DNA of 64,000 nt. Source: Fennellomyces sp. T-0311 (taxonomy: Eukaryota; Mucoromycota; Mucoromycetes; Mucorales; Lichtheimiaceae). The position numbers and the translations under genes are program-made. Position 1 is the stretch's first letter. The number at the start of each line of letters is the position of its first letter. Location of the stretch: positions 434,001 through 498,000 of the forward strand of contig JALLLT010000011.1 of NCBI GenBank assembly GCA_025266875.1. Reading direction: 5' to 3'. The notes under the pieces were generated by a model, which searched no databases, was not told the DNA's origin, and saw only the letters and a program-made list of their open reading frames with translations. Of the stretch, positions 23,101 through 35,200 are shown piece by piece.

Positions 23101-24058
23101 AGCCAGTCGAACAACACCTACCACTACCAGTGCGTCGGCTCTCAGCGGTGTTTCGCTTGCCGACAGCTTTAGTCACTTTGGCAGCAAAGTGCTGCCTTCC
23201 GTTTCAGGTAAACTCCATGGAATAGATAGCGTTGTAAGGTATTTTTATATGTATATTGACACGCTACGGATAGATTTGGGTGGGCAAAAGTTGCATCATC
23301 ACAACAGCTTTTCGAGCTTTTCGTTGTTTGACTTTGCACCAAGCACGAGCACCAGTACGGGTACGCATACCGCGTTTGATGCGCCATGGAACAGTTTTAG
23401 AGACATGAATTCGCCACGGACGGTGGAAAACATCAGGGCCATTTTCGATTCACCGGCCAAACATGACGAATTGAATGCCAAACATCGTATGAGCATGCCT
23501 GTTCTTGGTACACAGGCAGGTGCACCTGGCTTGGGCGTGTTCCGACCCCCTGGAGTGAGCAGTGGAGCGTCATCGATTCCCGGCGCCGATATTTGGCTGC
23601 CTCAAATGTCGCCCCTGTCGGCTAGCACGACGACGAGTAGCAGCGGCCAGTTTGGTCTAGGACATCATTCGTCCACTTCGTTTGATGGCAAGGTGCGGAA
23701 TAGTAGCAGCAATAGTAGCAGTAGTAGGGTAAAGAACCTTGTCGATTGGGTTGGGTATGAATAGAGTTACTAAACGATTGCGTCTTTTTAGATGTTTGGC
23801 GGCGGCGGTGGCGGCGAATCCACGTTAGCTACAGGAAGCTTTTATCAACCATACCCGGTGATCGGAAGCGGTTTCAATTCCGATTTCCATCCCAACAGTC
23901 AGCATCAACCACAGCATCATCATCATTTCAACAATATCTGTCCCACTTCGTCAACTTCGACCGGGAGCAATACTTCAATGCATTCCACGTCAGAATCGTC
24001 TGCCGCCTTAGAGAATGATCTGCGCCATTTCAGCAGACAACAACAAAAGCGTTGCTAA
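20178..24058 (+). CDS. Multi-KH-domain RNA-binding protein (bicaudal-C/Khd4-like)
   Basis: Nine coding exons fit in phase: 20178-20498, 20648-20875, 20970-21260, 21343-21445, 21516-21622, 21681-21926, 21977-23207, 23274-23728, 23792-24058, about 1,082 aa. Several KH modules are visible, each with a GxxG-like loop: LICGRKRAGLQPIIEE, FISGKKSGKINKIMKTTGAK and the canonical IIGVGGKNIQRIMKKYGV. Between the KH part and the C-terminus lie Pro/Ser/Thr-rich and Gly-rich low-complexity segments and a His-rich stretch (HHHHF). The architecture resembles fungal multi-KH regulators of mRNA stability such as Ustilago Khd4, and more distantly bicaudal-C. RNA targets are unknown. The 66-nt intron at 23208-23273 is in frame and stop-free, so a longer isoform is possible. 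Confidence 0.88.
20506..20523. repeat. (CT)n microsatellite in an intron
   Basis: CT dinucleotide run near the 5' end of the first intron of the KH gene, followed by a long T-tract. Confidence 0.8.
20906..20929. repeat. T13-A11 palindrome in an intron
   Basis: Thirteen T directly followed by eleven A inside the second intron of the KH gene. A self-complementary tract able to form a hairpin in the pre-mRNA. Confidence 0.8.
21323..21341. repeat. T10-A9 palindrome abutting a splice acceptor
   Basis: Ten T followed by nine A. The last A is the A of the AG acceptor of the third intron in the KH gene, so the acceptor lies at the foot of a potential hairpin. Confidence 0.8.
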
Positions 24059-24240
24059 ATTCCCCCCACACATTTTCACGTTGTAGCCTCTTTTTTTTTA
24101 AATATTATAACCCCCTCCCCTTCTCCCCTTCTCCCCTTCTCTCTCCACCTTGGTGATTACAAAAGAAAAAAAACATAGTGTTGTATATAGGTAGAACAAT
24201 GGTTTTTTTTTGGAAAAAAGAAAAAACAAATCACTATCGT

Positions 24241-26272
24241 TTAAAGCTTGGCTTGATCCGCAGGCAAAAGGTTTGCAGGAATTTCGATATCAATACCAGT
24301 CAATACCAGTTGAGCAAAGGTCTTTCCTTGACGATCCACCACGAGCGAGGAGAGACCTCCACCGCCCAACGATTTGGTCAAGACAAAGTTCATGGCATAG
24401 AGCCCGGGCAGCTCGAAGCGCGTCACGGAGCCTTTGCATAGATGCTTCATGTAATCCGCGACGGCCTTGCTTGTCAATGATCGCTTGATGTATGGGAAGT
24501 ATCGAGGGTCGCGAGCAATGATGCCAACGTTGCATACATCGCCCTTGTCACCACTTCGACCGTTGGCCAGGTTGATCAGCTTGGTCTTGACCAAAGTCGT
24601 CTTGTGGTCCACCGTGGCCTCGGGAATCAAAGGAACCACATTGGGTGACCCATACCCGTTGCTGTTGTCCCATTGTTCCCACGCCACTTCTTGAATCGAT
24701 CCGTCACCAACCACATAGCTTGCCTTGACGTCAGATTTGGGTAACAAGCATGGGAAGTGGACAAGGTTGGGTACGGGCTTGGGTCGACCACTGCCGCTGC
24801 CAGTGATTCCTGGCGCCATGCACGTGCCCGTCTTTTTCTTTTTTTTAGTAACCGAGGTTTCTCTCTTTCTCTCTGCTTTTTTCACTTACAGCCATGATTT
24901 CTCGAGCAAACAGATTCAAAGCTTGAGGACTGTCATGGTGAGCCGACATTCGCAACACAATTTCACGCGACGCATCAGGGTTGGCATGGGGGCCATAAAG
25001 GGATTCACCACCCAAAGGTTCAACGTTGAAGCTTCTAAAGTCAGGAATGCCAGCTTCCTTGTACATGTTTTGAACACGTCGAAACACTGCATCACCGACG
25101 GCCTGTGCCTTTTCTTTTGCTTCGTGGCCACCAATGACCAGTTCACCAGCGAGTTTCCAGCCATCGATAAAGATACCGGAGCATTTGAGCCATGGGGTAG
25201 GGACTCTGCCACGCGCGCCTTGAACCAAAACACGGTTCTCGCCGACCTGACTCAGACGGACCTGACGCATATCTAAAATAACATCGGGCAACAGATACAA
25301 TGCGGGATCCAGGATTTCGTAAAGAATCTGTTCGGCCACGGTCGCTGTGGTTACCAAACCACCGGTCTTTTGGGGTTTTGTCACGACAAATTCGCCGTTA
25401 CGTTCGAATTCGACGATGGGATAGCCCATATTGGCATAACCGCCGTAAGGCGATTCGCTTGCCAGTCGCCAATCGGTAAAGTTGCCGCCGGTGGAATGGC
25501 AGCCGCATTCAATGACGTGACCGGCCAACGAAGCACTTGCGATGCGATCGTAATAGTCGGGTTGATCAGGTTTCCAGCCGTATTCGTACATGAGCGGACC
25601 GACGACCAAAGCAGAGTCGACGACACGACCTGTCACGACAATGTGTGCACCTTCTGCCAATGCCGCTGCGATACCGCGAGAACCAATGTAAGCGTTCAAC
25701 GAGACGATGGGCTCGTCCTTGGCGGGCATGCGATCGGCATCCAACGTATGTTCCGTCGATGAAATGGGTGAGAACGGATGGATTTGAGCGAATGATTCGA
25801 GTGTTTCGCTCTCCTTGTTTACCAACACGTCGTCGCCTGTCACGGCGGCCACTTTCAAGTCAATCTTCATTTTCTTCAGCAAGGCTTCGATGGCTTCTTT
25901 GCATGCAATGGGGTCCAGGGCGCCGGCGTTCGTCACGACTTTGGTGCCGTTCTTTGCAATGTCGGGTAGAATGTGACGAAGTACCAGCGAGAGGAAATCG
26001 GGCACGTAATCAATGCCCTTCTCCTTGCCCTGCATAAGCCGACGTTTGCGCCGGGCGGCAACAATACCCATTGTGATTTCTGCGGCACAGACAAGTTTTT
26101 ATTTAACAATGTGATTGCTGGAACAGGACAAAGCTGTGTTTTTTTTACCGGCAAGATAGTCGGCGACCAAGTAATCCAGATTGGCGCCTTCGTGTTTGAC
26201 GAGCTGCATGGCGGCGGCGGGCGAGTCGCCCCAGTAAGCAGAGTAGCAGCCGATGCGTACGGGTTTAGTCAT
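24241..26272 (-). CDS. AtuA/DUF1446 family protein
   Basis: Three exons: 26272-26149, 26079-24890, 24831-24241, 634 aa. The N-terminus [18 protein letters not shown] and the glycine-rich blocks [20 protein letters not shown] and [17 protein letters not shown] are hallmarks of the acyclic terpene utilisation AtuA domain (DUF1446). The C-terminal 120 residues ([19 protein letters not shown]) form the smaller AtuA-like companion domain that is a separate protein in many bacteria. AtuA takes part in citronellol/geraniol degradation in Pseudomonas; the role of fungal homologues is not established. Introns are 58 and 69 nt. It converges with the KH gene, leaving 182 nt between the stops. Confidence 0.92.
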
Positions 26273-26597
26273 GGTCGAGAGGGAAAAGAAGAAAGAGAGT
26301 GAGAATTATTAATTTTTTTTGCAAGGGCAGCAAACGAAGCAAGGCTTTTAATATTAGTCAAGAACAGTAAACCAGGGAAAGCTGTGGGGCGAGAATCCAT
26401 GCAGCCGAAATGGAATTTTCATGTGTGCTTCCCTATTTTAAATCACAGCAACCCAATCCATTTTGGGTGTACCCCACACTTGCTTTGCCTCTGCCAAACG
26501 GCGTGTGTGTGTGGGGCATCGTTTGTCAAGTTTTTTCTCGCCCGCTAGAGTGTAGCCCGTTCAGCAAATGGCATTGCACGCCCCTCTCGCTGTTTCG
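26273..26597. other. Intergenic region between AtuA-like and HMG genes
   Basis: 325 nt between two minus-strand genes, holding the AtuA-like promoter and the HMG gene 3' UTR. No other signal seen. Confidence 0.6.
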
Positions 26598-27402
26598 TTA
26601 CCTGTGCTCGGCCCTGAATTTCTCCCGTGCCACGCGTGATCGTTCCGTATACTGCGCGCGAACCTCTGGATCACTTTCGCGCCAAAGCTTTCCCAGCATA
26701 TTGTTCAAATCAGTAAAACTGGCGCTGGGATACATTTCTCGGAACCCCGGCAGTCGCTCCACCCTGAACATGACGTAGCCTGTGGGCGGCAACTTGGGTC
26801 TTTTGGCTTTCTCTCGCAACAGGGCGCATTGTCGTCGCAAGCTTTCTTTTTTTTCCTAAATGTTGTGCCATACGTGTCAATTAAAAAGCGCAGTAATGGA
26901 CCATGCACTTTTTCTTGTTTTACCGGTGCCAAATTTTGATAGGCTTGTGCTACTATTGAATTGACCTGCTGAATGCTTAATCCTGGATTCTCTTGAGTGA
27001 TCTGTTTTCGATATTGTTTTTGAAACTCGATGAACATGCTGAACCGGTTTCTTGGCCGCGAAGACCAGTGAGGAAGAAACATGTCCCGTTTCCGCTTCCG
27101 TTTGCCTTGGTGAATAGGTGTTGGTTCTGCTCCGTTGCTTGGTTGTGCTTGTTTACTCGCTGCTGCTTTCTTGCTCTGTACTTCTTTCTTGCCCGGTCCT
27201 ACTTTTTTTCTCAGCGCTGCATTCTTGCCCCGTACGACATTCTTGCTTGATTCTGCTCGTTCACTCCCTGCTTCATTTTTGCTCTGTGCTGTTTTTTTGA
27301 ATCAACGTCCGATTCATCGTGTTCGGAAACAAAATTACCGAGATTGACGGTTAATTGCTCGTCCTGTTGAAGGGAATCTCTTTGACGACGTGTGATCACC
27401 AT
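26598..27402 (-). CDS. Two-box HMG DNA-binding protein
   Basis: Three exons: 27402-27339, 27288-26924, 26855-26598, 228 aa. Two HMG boxes are visible. The first runs RPRNRFSMFIEFQKQYR to NLAPEKKESLRRQ. The second runs RPKLPPTGYVMFRVERLPGF to WRESDPEVRAQYTERS. The second intron was placed with donor GTAAAA because it yields the box-typical LAPEKKESL. The first intron is only 50 nt and bridges two frames that would otherwise be separated by a stop. Between residues 20 and 85 the protein is a Lys/Ala/Gln-rich linker ending in GKRKRKRD, a likely nuclear signal. Tandem boxes recall mitochondrial Abf2/TFAM as well as nuclear HMGB. The Lys-rich linker argues for the nucleus, but this is not settled. 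Confidence 0.8.
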
Positions 27403-29527
27403 TTGACAATTTGAATCGTGGCTTGTCGGAATTAAAGTGCATAAAGGAGGTCAGAGGAATGTCGTTTCATTCGGATAAACCTTCGGGGCTTGTTCAGTGG
27501 GACAAACAACTCCAGCAGGATGGGTCTCCATGGTGATTTGCTTGCACGAGACTAAGGCTGGACGGCCTTCTAGAAGACAAAAGAAGGTTGGTGCAAATGT
27601 GCCCAAAGGAGAAAGCAAAACAGATGAACCATGTTGGCAGCAATATAATCGTTAACCATACTTCCATCGCCCCGCAACAAAGGCTCGTTTTTTAGGCTTT
27701 TAGCAATGATTCATCGTTACGTAACTAGTGAACCAATGGAAGACCACGTGAGTGAGACTAAAAGAGGTGTGTAGTTTTTTTTAATGTTACTTTTGGTAGT
27801 GTGCCTATCTTGGTCACATCTGTGTAAATCATCTTCCATGCAATCAGCTACCTTCCCAAGTATCTCACTCAAGCTTACTAAAACGGCTACTAATCTGATG
27901 TTTCGCAGAAAGAGTAGCACAGCGTAACCCAGCTGATGATGAAGGAAATCGATCTGGTAGATCGTTCTTTTTTTGAACACATAGTCCTTCATCCAAAAAG
28001 TATCCAGTCCTCGTGCGTCAAGTTGCTTATTTAACAGCTGTCTTCTTATTGTTTCAGGAAGATCGGGATGGTACAATTCCGCCTGCTTATGTTATAGCGT
28101 TGCACAGCATCTTTATTGCCTTGACTGTCAGTCATTTGGGAAAAGAAAACGGATGATTGAATGTTCCTGTGACTCTGCAATGTGTTGTCCATGCTTTGCC
28201 GAGCGAATAAGGAAACACATGCGGCAACAGCCATTTGTTAGCGGTTTGATATCCAGTGGTACACGCGCTTGCGCTTGTCAATCGACTCCAGTAACTTAAT
28301 TGGGATTGTCCACCGAAATCGACGACGGCCTCTGTCCTTTTGCAACCAGAAAGGGTGTCGATAGAATAGGTTACATGCCTGTGGATCCACGAACTGGCAT
28401 GTGCTGCATGAATAGAGTTCCCACCCACGCAAGCTTGGGAAGATGTTTCTTAAATACAAATCCCGCAAGACAAACAGCAAGTTGCCTAGTAAAGTATCTA
28501 TAATTAACCTTGGCGGCTTTAACGCACCGCAAGATGGATGATCGAGAACCAACAGGGTGTTCCCAAACTATACTGGTCGTATCATTTACACACAGGATGG
28601 CTTTAAATGTCAGTGTCAACAAAACAGACAGCCGTGGGAGAACTTGCCTCTCTCCATACGCCTTGCGTAAACGAACTGCTCTACTAGTCGAAAAATAATA
28701 TGCATCCATACGCAAAAGTATAAAAATAGCTTCTTGGTGACATTGTGAACTGTCAGGATCACTGAAGCGCGGGAAAGCTTTGAATGGTGAGAAATGTCAG
28801 GCACACCTGGGAATGACGAAATGTGCAAAAAAAAAACAGGCCCGTGCATTGTTGAATGGACCCGGTGGGCAAAGCTACGGAAATAGTTTTTAGTTACCAA
28901 GCTAAGCCTCCCACCAATAAGAAGCGTATGGGGGGACTGTAGTAAGAATTATAGGCGTGTGTGAGAATGATCCAGAGAGAGAGAGAGCTATGGACTGGTT
29001 CTCGAAAAGCTGACGTAAAAGATGGGACACAAAAAAAGAAAGCTGTGTTTGTTTGATGATCTACCTTTTGTTATGCCGACCCAGACGTCGGTAGGGTGTT
29101 GGGGGGGGGGAGACCGTTGCGCACGTACACCAACGGAGATTAAGATAAAAGCGATCTGAGACGCTGGAAAAAAAAAGGTGAATGACAAGGGCGAGGGAAG
29201 AAAGGTTGTGGTACCTAAAACCCGAGGGAAACTTGACTGTTTTCTCACACCGCGTCTCTAGGCAGTTAGCAACGGAAAGACGAGGAGATCGATAACGGAA
29301 CGATCAAGTGTGGGGGGCGATACCCATAGATAATAAGACGCATCACTCCACAGAAAAGCAAACGAGGGTTGTGTGGGGTCAGTATAGCAAAGGGCTACCG
29401 ATGGAACTGAACACAGAAAGCACCCAATTAGGCAAGCTGCATTGGTCGAAGGTCAGATATAAACCGGAAGAGCCAACATTTACCAAGCCGTTGCACCTTT
29501 TTCTCTCCTTTCTTCCTTTCCTTGCAC
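27403..29527. other. Gene-poor region with unsupported minus-strand frames
   Basis: 2.1 kb. Overlapping minus-strand open frames of roughly 100 to 120 codons occur at 27717-28076, 28238-28552 and 28371-28715. Some stretches look protein-like (for example YHPDLPETIRRQLLNKQLDA), but I could not join them with splice sites or recognise a family. A GA microsatellite lies at about 28973-28988, in front of the lectin-like gene. Confidence 0.4.
28973..28988. repeat. (GA)n microsatellite
   Basis: Short GA dinucleotide run in the intergenic region upstream of the lectin-like gene. Confidence 0.8.
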
Positions 29528-30849
29528 ATGGACGAAGCAGTGACCTGGTTCTACATCAAATCAGCCACGGCCGACACGGTTATCTCGGCGCCCACCACCA
29601 GCGAAGAGCCGTTGATGCGGTCGCAAGTGCACGTATGCGCGCCGCGTTACATTGACGAGGAGCTGTGGCGTTACGACGGCCAGCATTTGGTGAATAAGGC
29701 CACGGAGCTCGTGCTCGACATCCGCAAAGGCAAGTGTGGAATCGGCGTATTTTCCGGGTTAATTTTATTAAATAAAGCCAGCTGCTTGCATTTAGGCCGC
29801 CTGCGCCTAATTGAGGACACGGACATTTGCATATATTCCAAGAAAGAGCCCAACGAAGCCCACAATCAACTATGGGGGGTGCAGCTCGACGATCCAAACA
29901 TACCCACCTATTATATCTGCTCGCAGTCGAACTCGGGCTGGGTGCTCGACATTCGCACTGACCATCAATCCGGCCATCGGAAGCTAATCTTGTCACCTCA
30001 CCAAACCATCGACAAGGAGAATCAGCTGTGGGTATTTGTACCCGCGTCTGACGAGTATGAGGAAGACGCGCAACCCTTTTCGTTCGCGGGTACGCTGGTC
30101 ATACGGGCTTCCGGTGACATACCTCATCATTTCACCACCGAAAGACACCGTCAACCCAGCTCGGGATCTACGCTTTCCAGAACCCTGTCCCAGACCAGCA
30201 CTTCTTCTAGCAGCATCAGCGAAGACATGTACCCCGTCTACGGCCTGACTCCTGCCAAACGAGGGTCCCAGAGCTCTGTCACCGCCGGTCTCACATTGAA
30301 TTCTTTCAAGGACTGCCATCAGATCGTGTACCTTGAACGCAACCCTCATTTAAGGTAAAGCCAGAGTTTTTTTTTTTAACCTGTACGCGTCCATAACTGT
30401 TCTTGTGCAACGAATGAAATGGACGCGTTACCCTGCCGTATTCCAGAAGCTTATGCTTAAACTTTGTGCCACCGTTTCTATTTTCTAGTGATAAAACGAT
30501 AGCAATGGCCGCGGCTTATCACGTATGGCAGACATGGAAGGAGGAACAGGCATCGTTGTTGACGCGGCCGTCCGGGGTAATTGCGGGTGGAGAGCAAGAA
30601 GCCACCGAGATAACCCGCGCACGGTTGCAGTCCATGGCACAAGATGAGGTACTACCTAGCACCAGTTGTCATCTGTCTATACCCCCCCCCTTCCCCCAAA
30701 AAAAGGTCTCCCTCCAACTGAACTTTTCTTATTAGGCATCCAGGATATTTGACCAGAGTGATCAGCTGAATAATCACAAGGAAACAGCACTCTCGCTCGC
30801 TAAGCGCCTGATTATCAGTCTATGCGTGATGACGCCACAATCACCATGA
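29528..30849 (+). CDS. Ricin-B-type lectin-like (beta-trefoil) protein
   Basis: Four exons: 29528-29729, 29796-30354, 30489-30648, 30736-30849, 344 aa. The N-terminal 190 residues show beta-trefoil repeats with QxW-like motifs (HNQLWGVQ and ENQLWVFVP), each followed or preceded by a hydrophobic strand such as LVLDIR or WVLDIRTD. This is the pattern of ricin B-like domains, which bind carbohydrate in characterised members. The middle is Ser/Thr rich, and the C-terminal part is helical (AAAYHVWQTWKEEQAS). No signal peptide is evident, so the protein is probably cytosolic. The first intron starts with GC instead of GT (GCAAGT), is 66 nt long and stop-free. Without splicing, 22 extra residues would interrupt the first repeat. 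The family call is from motif pattern only. Confidence 0.75.
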
Positions 30850-31844
30850 AAACCCACATAACAACAGCAACAACAAAACCATACTGCTAACTATTTCACT
30901 ACCAAAAAAACAACAACAGCAACCCCGATATTCTTCGTTTTGTACCAGCAGATCCCGTCGGATTTTCTTTTCTTTTCCCATTGTAGTAGTTGTAATACTT
31001 TGGCCTTCCTTTTCCTTCTTGGTTACCAAGAAATCTGCCCATTAGAGAGTCCCGGAACCAAGACACCTTTTATCCGGAGGAAGACCCTGGTGGTCCTTTT
31101 TGTTTGATCATCACTATGTACATTCTTCATTCTTCATTATGATTTTCTCTTTCTCTATATGATATAGCCCGTTTTTTTTCCTATTATTCTCCCACACACT
31201 GTATGCCACTTTGCTTCCCCCTCTTCTATTGTAACTTATTTATCCTTTAAACAGCGAATAAAAAATATACCAAGCGCGCACACAAAGATGGCGTTTCTCA
31301 ATAAGCCTAAAGCCAACTCTATTTGGTAGCTCCGGCACATCTCTCATCTCGTAATCTTTTTGATTTTTCAGGTTGCACATGTATATCGGCGCACATTTTG
31401 GCTTGCCAATGTGCACATATTCAATAGCATGTTCTTTTGCAAATGCATGTGTGGCTGTGAAAAGCAAGCAAACGCGTTTTCCCGATAAAGCAACAGATTT
31501 CAGAAAACCATGAAAGATGCGGTAAGATCCGCCCTTTTTTTTTCTTTACTTGCGAAGGTTTCATGGGAACAGCTCCCACCAAACAGAGTATGGGTTTTAA
31601 ACTACCGTTGCCAGACAAGCTTTTGGATAATCTTACCGAAATAAGCACTTGCTCACTTTTTTAGCCTGAGAACGTCTAGCTCGAAAAAAATAGAGTGACT
31701 TGATAAGTGAATCACCCCCGCTGTATCGTCCTCGTCAACCAGAGTGGCACTTTATAACAATTGGACAACCACGGAATAAAGATCATGCGTTTATGAAAAA
31801 CTTTCTATACATTGTTGATTTACAAAGGTCGTTGAGGGGAATGT
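30850..31844. other. Convergent intergenic region
   Basis: About 1 kb between the lectin-like gene and the bS16m gene, which converge. The first 80 nt are CAA-repeat rich, and pyrimidine tracts follow. No gene supported. Confidence 0.55.
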
Positions 31845-32223
31845 TTATGAGGATTCGAATCGTTTGGCCGCTTCTTTCATCCATGGCTTTGGTGCTTCGG
31901 GAAGTAGGTTTGCCTAGCAACATGTTTTTTGATTAACCATCTAAAAGAGAAAGTATATCATTTGCTTTTGCTTATTTTTTTTATACCTTGACGAGCAGTT
32001 TTTCAACGGTTTCTGATGGCTGGGCGCCCACAGTCAACCAATACTTGACACGGTCAAAGTTGAGATTGACAAGCTTGTTGCCTGCATCGTCGGGAATCGG
32101 ATTATACGTGCCTACTTTTTCAATGGGTTTACTGTTACGTGCTGTACGGGCATTTGCAACGACAATGTGGTAGTATGGAAGATTTCGGCGGCCGAAACGG
32201 GCAAGACGCATGCGAACGACCAT
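31845..32223 (-). CDS. MRPS16: Mitochondrial small ribosomal subunit protein bS16m
   Basis: Structural protein of the mitochondrial 28S/37S small subunit. Exon 1 (32223-31987) encodes [20 protein letters not shown] and the family block [11 protein letters not shown] through [14 protein letters not shown]. If read straight on it ends after two codons (80 aa), which is short for a eukaryotic bS16m. A donor GTATAA right after LLVK and an acceptor GCTAG add exon 2 at 31913-31845, giving [19 protein letters not shown] and a 101-aa protein. The added LLPEAPKP matches the usual proline-rich bS16m C-terminus. The intron is 73 nt with a TTAAT branch-like motif. Confidence 0.93.
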
Positions 32224-35200
32224 TGTTGTATTGTTCGATATGTGTAAGGGCGAACAATTTCCATGGTCACGTCAAAGCAAAAGGGTCGTTAGACTCCGCC
32301 AAAAAAAATCAGCCACTGAGCTTGTCAGGAAAAATGTATACTCGTTCCTTTTTTGCATCATGTGACAAGTATACATTTGCAAGATGTTTAGTTTTTTTAC
32401 CAATGCAGCTGAGAATTCCGCATGATGGCTTTGACGTTTTTCCCAGAACCCCAATTGCTGGGCTACATATGATTTCTGCTCAATTCGATATATGTACTAT
32501 CACTCGTATCAGGTCTTTCATTTAAGTTTGTGCACAGCAATAAAGATAGCATCGGTTCAAATCGATACCAACTGAGATACAGCTGTGCCCCGTCTTTTTT
32601 TCATTGCCTAGAACGGAGGTTAGAGAATGTTTGTTGGACCTTGTAATTCTTCCTTTCTTCAGTGTGAACTGGTCTTTCCCTTATCTAGATGATTCATTGC
32701 AACATCCTTTGCGTCGATGGACAAGTGGCTAATCACCATACACGAACCGGGTATGGTCAGAAAGTAAAAGCCTTCAATATCTTTCTTGAAAAAAAACAGG
32801 CTCCTTGTCACCTGTGGAACCTTCATAGGGTAACCGCGCAACATGTGATAACTGGATGATCCGTTCATTTCTTCTTTTTTTTCTTGTCAACATAAATAAC
32901 GTCGGAACAAGTTAACTAGAAAATCCTTAGTTATAAGGATCCGGTTCTAGATGGTTCGGCTTTCCTTATTCGCCGGGGTTAGCGTCGTATGACAAAGAAA
33001 CGAAAAAAAAAGAGTTAGTAAAAGTTGGCATTCCATGTATGTGGTTTATTTTTATCAGATCGTTGATGCAGGAAAAGGTTGGCTGTTGGGTGAAGGGGGT
33101 AATAGCTATTGTTTTTGTCTAGACTTTCTATGGCAATTATGTGCGGAAGGTGTTGCAAAGGGTGAAGATCCGAAACTACCTTGTATAGATGATATATCAT
33201 TAAAGGATCTTCTGATAGGCATACTTATCTATTACTATCTTGGTTGCCAATGACGGGCTAAATTTAGTGACTAACGAATGTAGACAAAAAAAATAATGCC
33301 ATTTATATTTTTTCTAAAGCAGTTGATAGATTAAAGACGTGGGAAGCATCAGCGTAAAAGTCACGGTCGGTGATCTGGACTAAAAGCGCGCTACGATTAC
33401 GCTTAATGCATGTATTCACAACGCGTATGTTTTTTTTTCAACGACAGATTTACTTTTTGGTACAGTTTGGAACACAACATTATCAATGTGATACAATTTG
33501 CTGCATTGAAGCATCGAGATGCTGACATGTATTGTTTGAGAAGCGGCTTCGGTTTTATGTGTGTAATGCTGTTACAAGTATGGGGGAAGTACCGGGTTTG
33601 TTTCTCGAAAAATATAAAATTACGTAATTTTGTCAACGTTTTTCACTTTGGTAGGTTAAGCTAACCAGTCAAGAGTGGCTAAAATGTTGGTATTGGGATT
33701 ATCTGTGTACCCAGTGGAAAATGTAATAGATTGCATTCGAATTCAAAAACAGTACCGCGTACTTTTGTGATCGTCCGACTCGAAAGCGATTATACAAGAT
33801 TAGTTAACGAAATACTACTTCTCTTCATTGGTGCGTGAAATTTTAGACATCAATGTTGTATTACATGCATTGCTATCCTGCACTGTGTGTGATAACCTCT
33901 ACCCAAATGCGACAAAAGTAGAACCGCGAGATTCAACGGAATCGAGAGAACCAGCAATCATGCAGTATACAAAACGACGCATCATAGTGACAGTAAGTAT
34001 GTTGAGTTGATTGCACGCAAAGATGCATTATCAGCGTCCGTATTATCAGGCTGTTCTGTAAAATACATGGTCGTTGGTATTCTTCATGTACTTATCCAAT
34101 CTTAGCTACTAATCTGATTTCTCTGATACAAGCAATTGTCCTTATTACTTGCGTATCAGCCTTTCCGTTTATCCATTTTTCTACTGATTACGTAGGAGCA
34201 CTTACTTTATCGTATTCCATTATACATGCTTTAATACGTATATGGATACTTTATTCTCTACTCAGTAAAAAAAAAAAGTCTTGTTTTGTGTTTAAGCTAT
34301 CACAAAGTTGCGATTCCCCTGATAAAAGTTAAATATAATACCAGAGTACTGGGTAGTTCTTTCGTTTCGTTTCCATCTTTGTACTTTATCTTCCCACCAG
34401 CATATCTGAAACTGGTCAAGAGCCGACTTGCAATTAGCAACATACGCTGCAATACTCGCTATAAGAATAGTTTTCAGTGGAAATAAATACTACTATACAA
34501 ACTGTACACCATGGCAGATCCGAATTTTTCGAAGTGTAAAAGTAAAATATTGGATCATAAACGTCTATCCGATTGACCAGCTGATCAATAGTTATTGCCA
34601 TATATATCAATGGGAGGAGGGTTCTGGAAAGTATGTCTGAAGTAGGGGTAGTGGTGATACTACTGCTGCCATTCAAGAACTAGACAGCAAAACAAAAGCT
34701 AGTTACAGCTGATCTAAGACAAAGGACTATATTACGTGAGAGTAAAAGATATCTAAATCAAATCGATGCTGTAGCAAAATCTACTTGGTCGGACATATAA
34801 TAGATAGCCAAGTACTAAAGGTCAGCAAATGTATCTTTTTTACATGGAAACCGACGAATGCACATGCAATATTGTCAACCTGAAATGAATAACTTCTAAA
34901 GTCCATGCGCATTGCCGACCGTAAGAATTTGAGCGAGTTACTCCCGGTGGATTACGTTCAGTGTCAGAGAATTAAAATATAGTTAGCACCCTTTATGAGT
35001 CGGCATCCATCGATACTTAATGGGGCGATGACAAGGAACGGATCAACGATTTGCTGACCATGACCTCCTTGTCACGTGCTTTTCATTGCTTCAGTCTTGA
35101 CAAATGATTCCGTGCTGTTTTGTTTCCGAGACAAGTGCAGTTACGCATGTATTGAGTTACGGTCGAACTGATGTTGCGCTGAATCATACATCAATTATCT

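Noticed and set aside
22823..23176. Minus-strand frame over the KH gene
   Set aside because: Antisense to the Ser/Thr/Pro-rich part of the KH protein; composition is a reflection of that repeat-like region.
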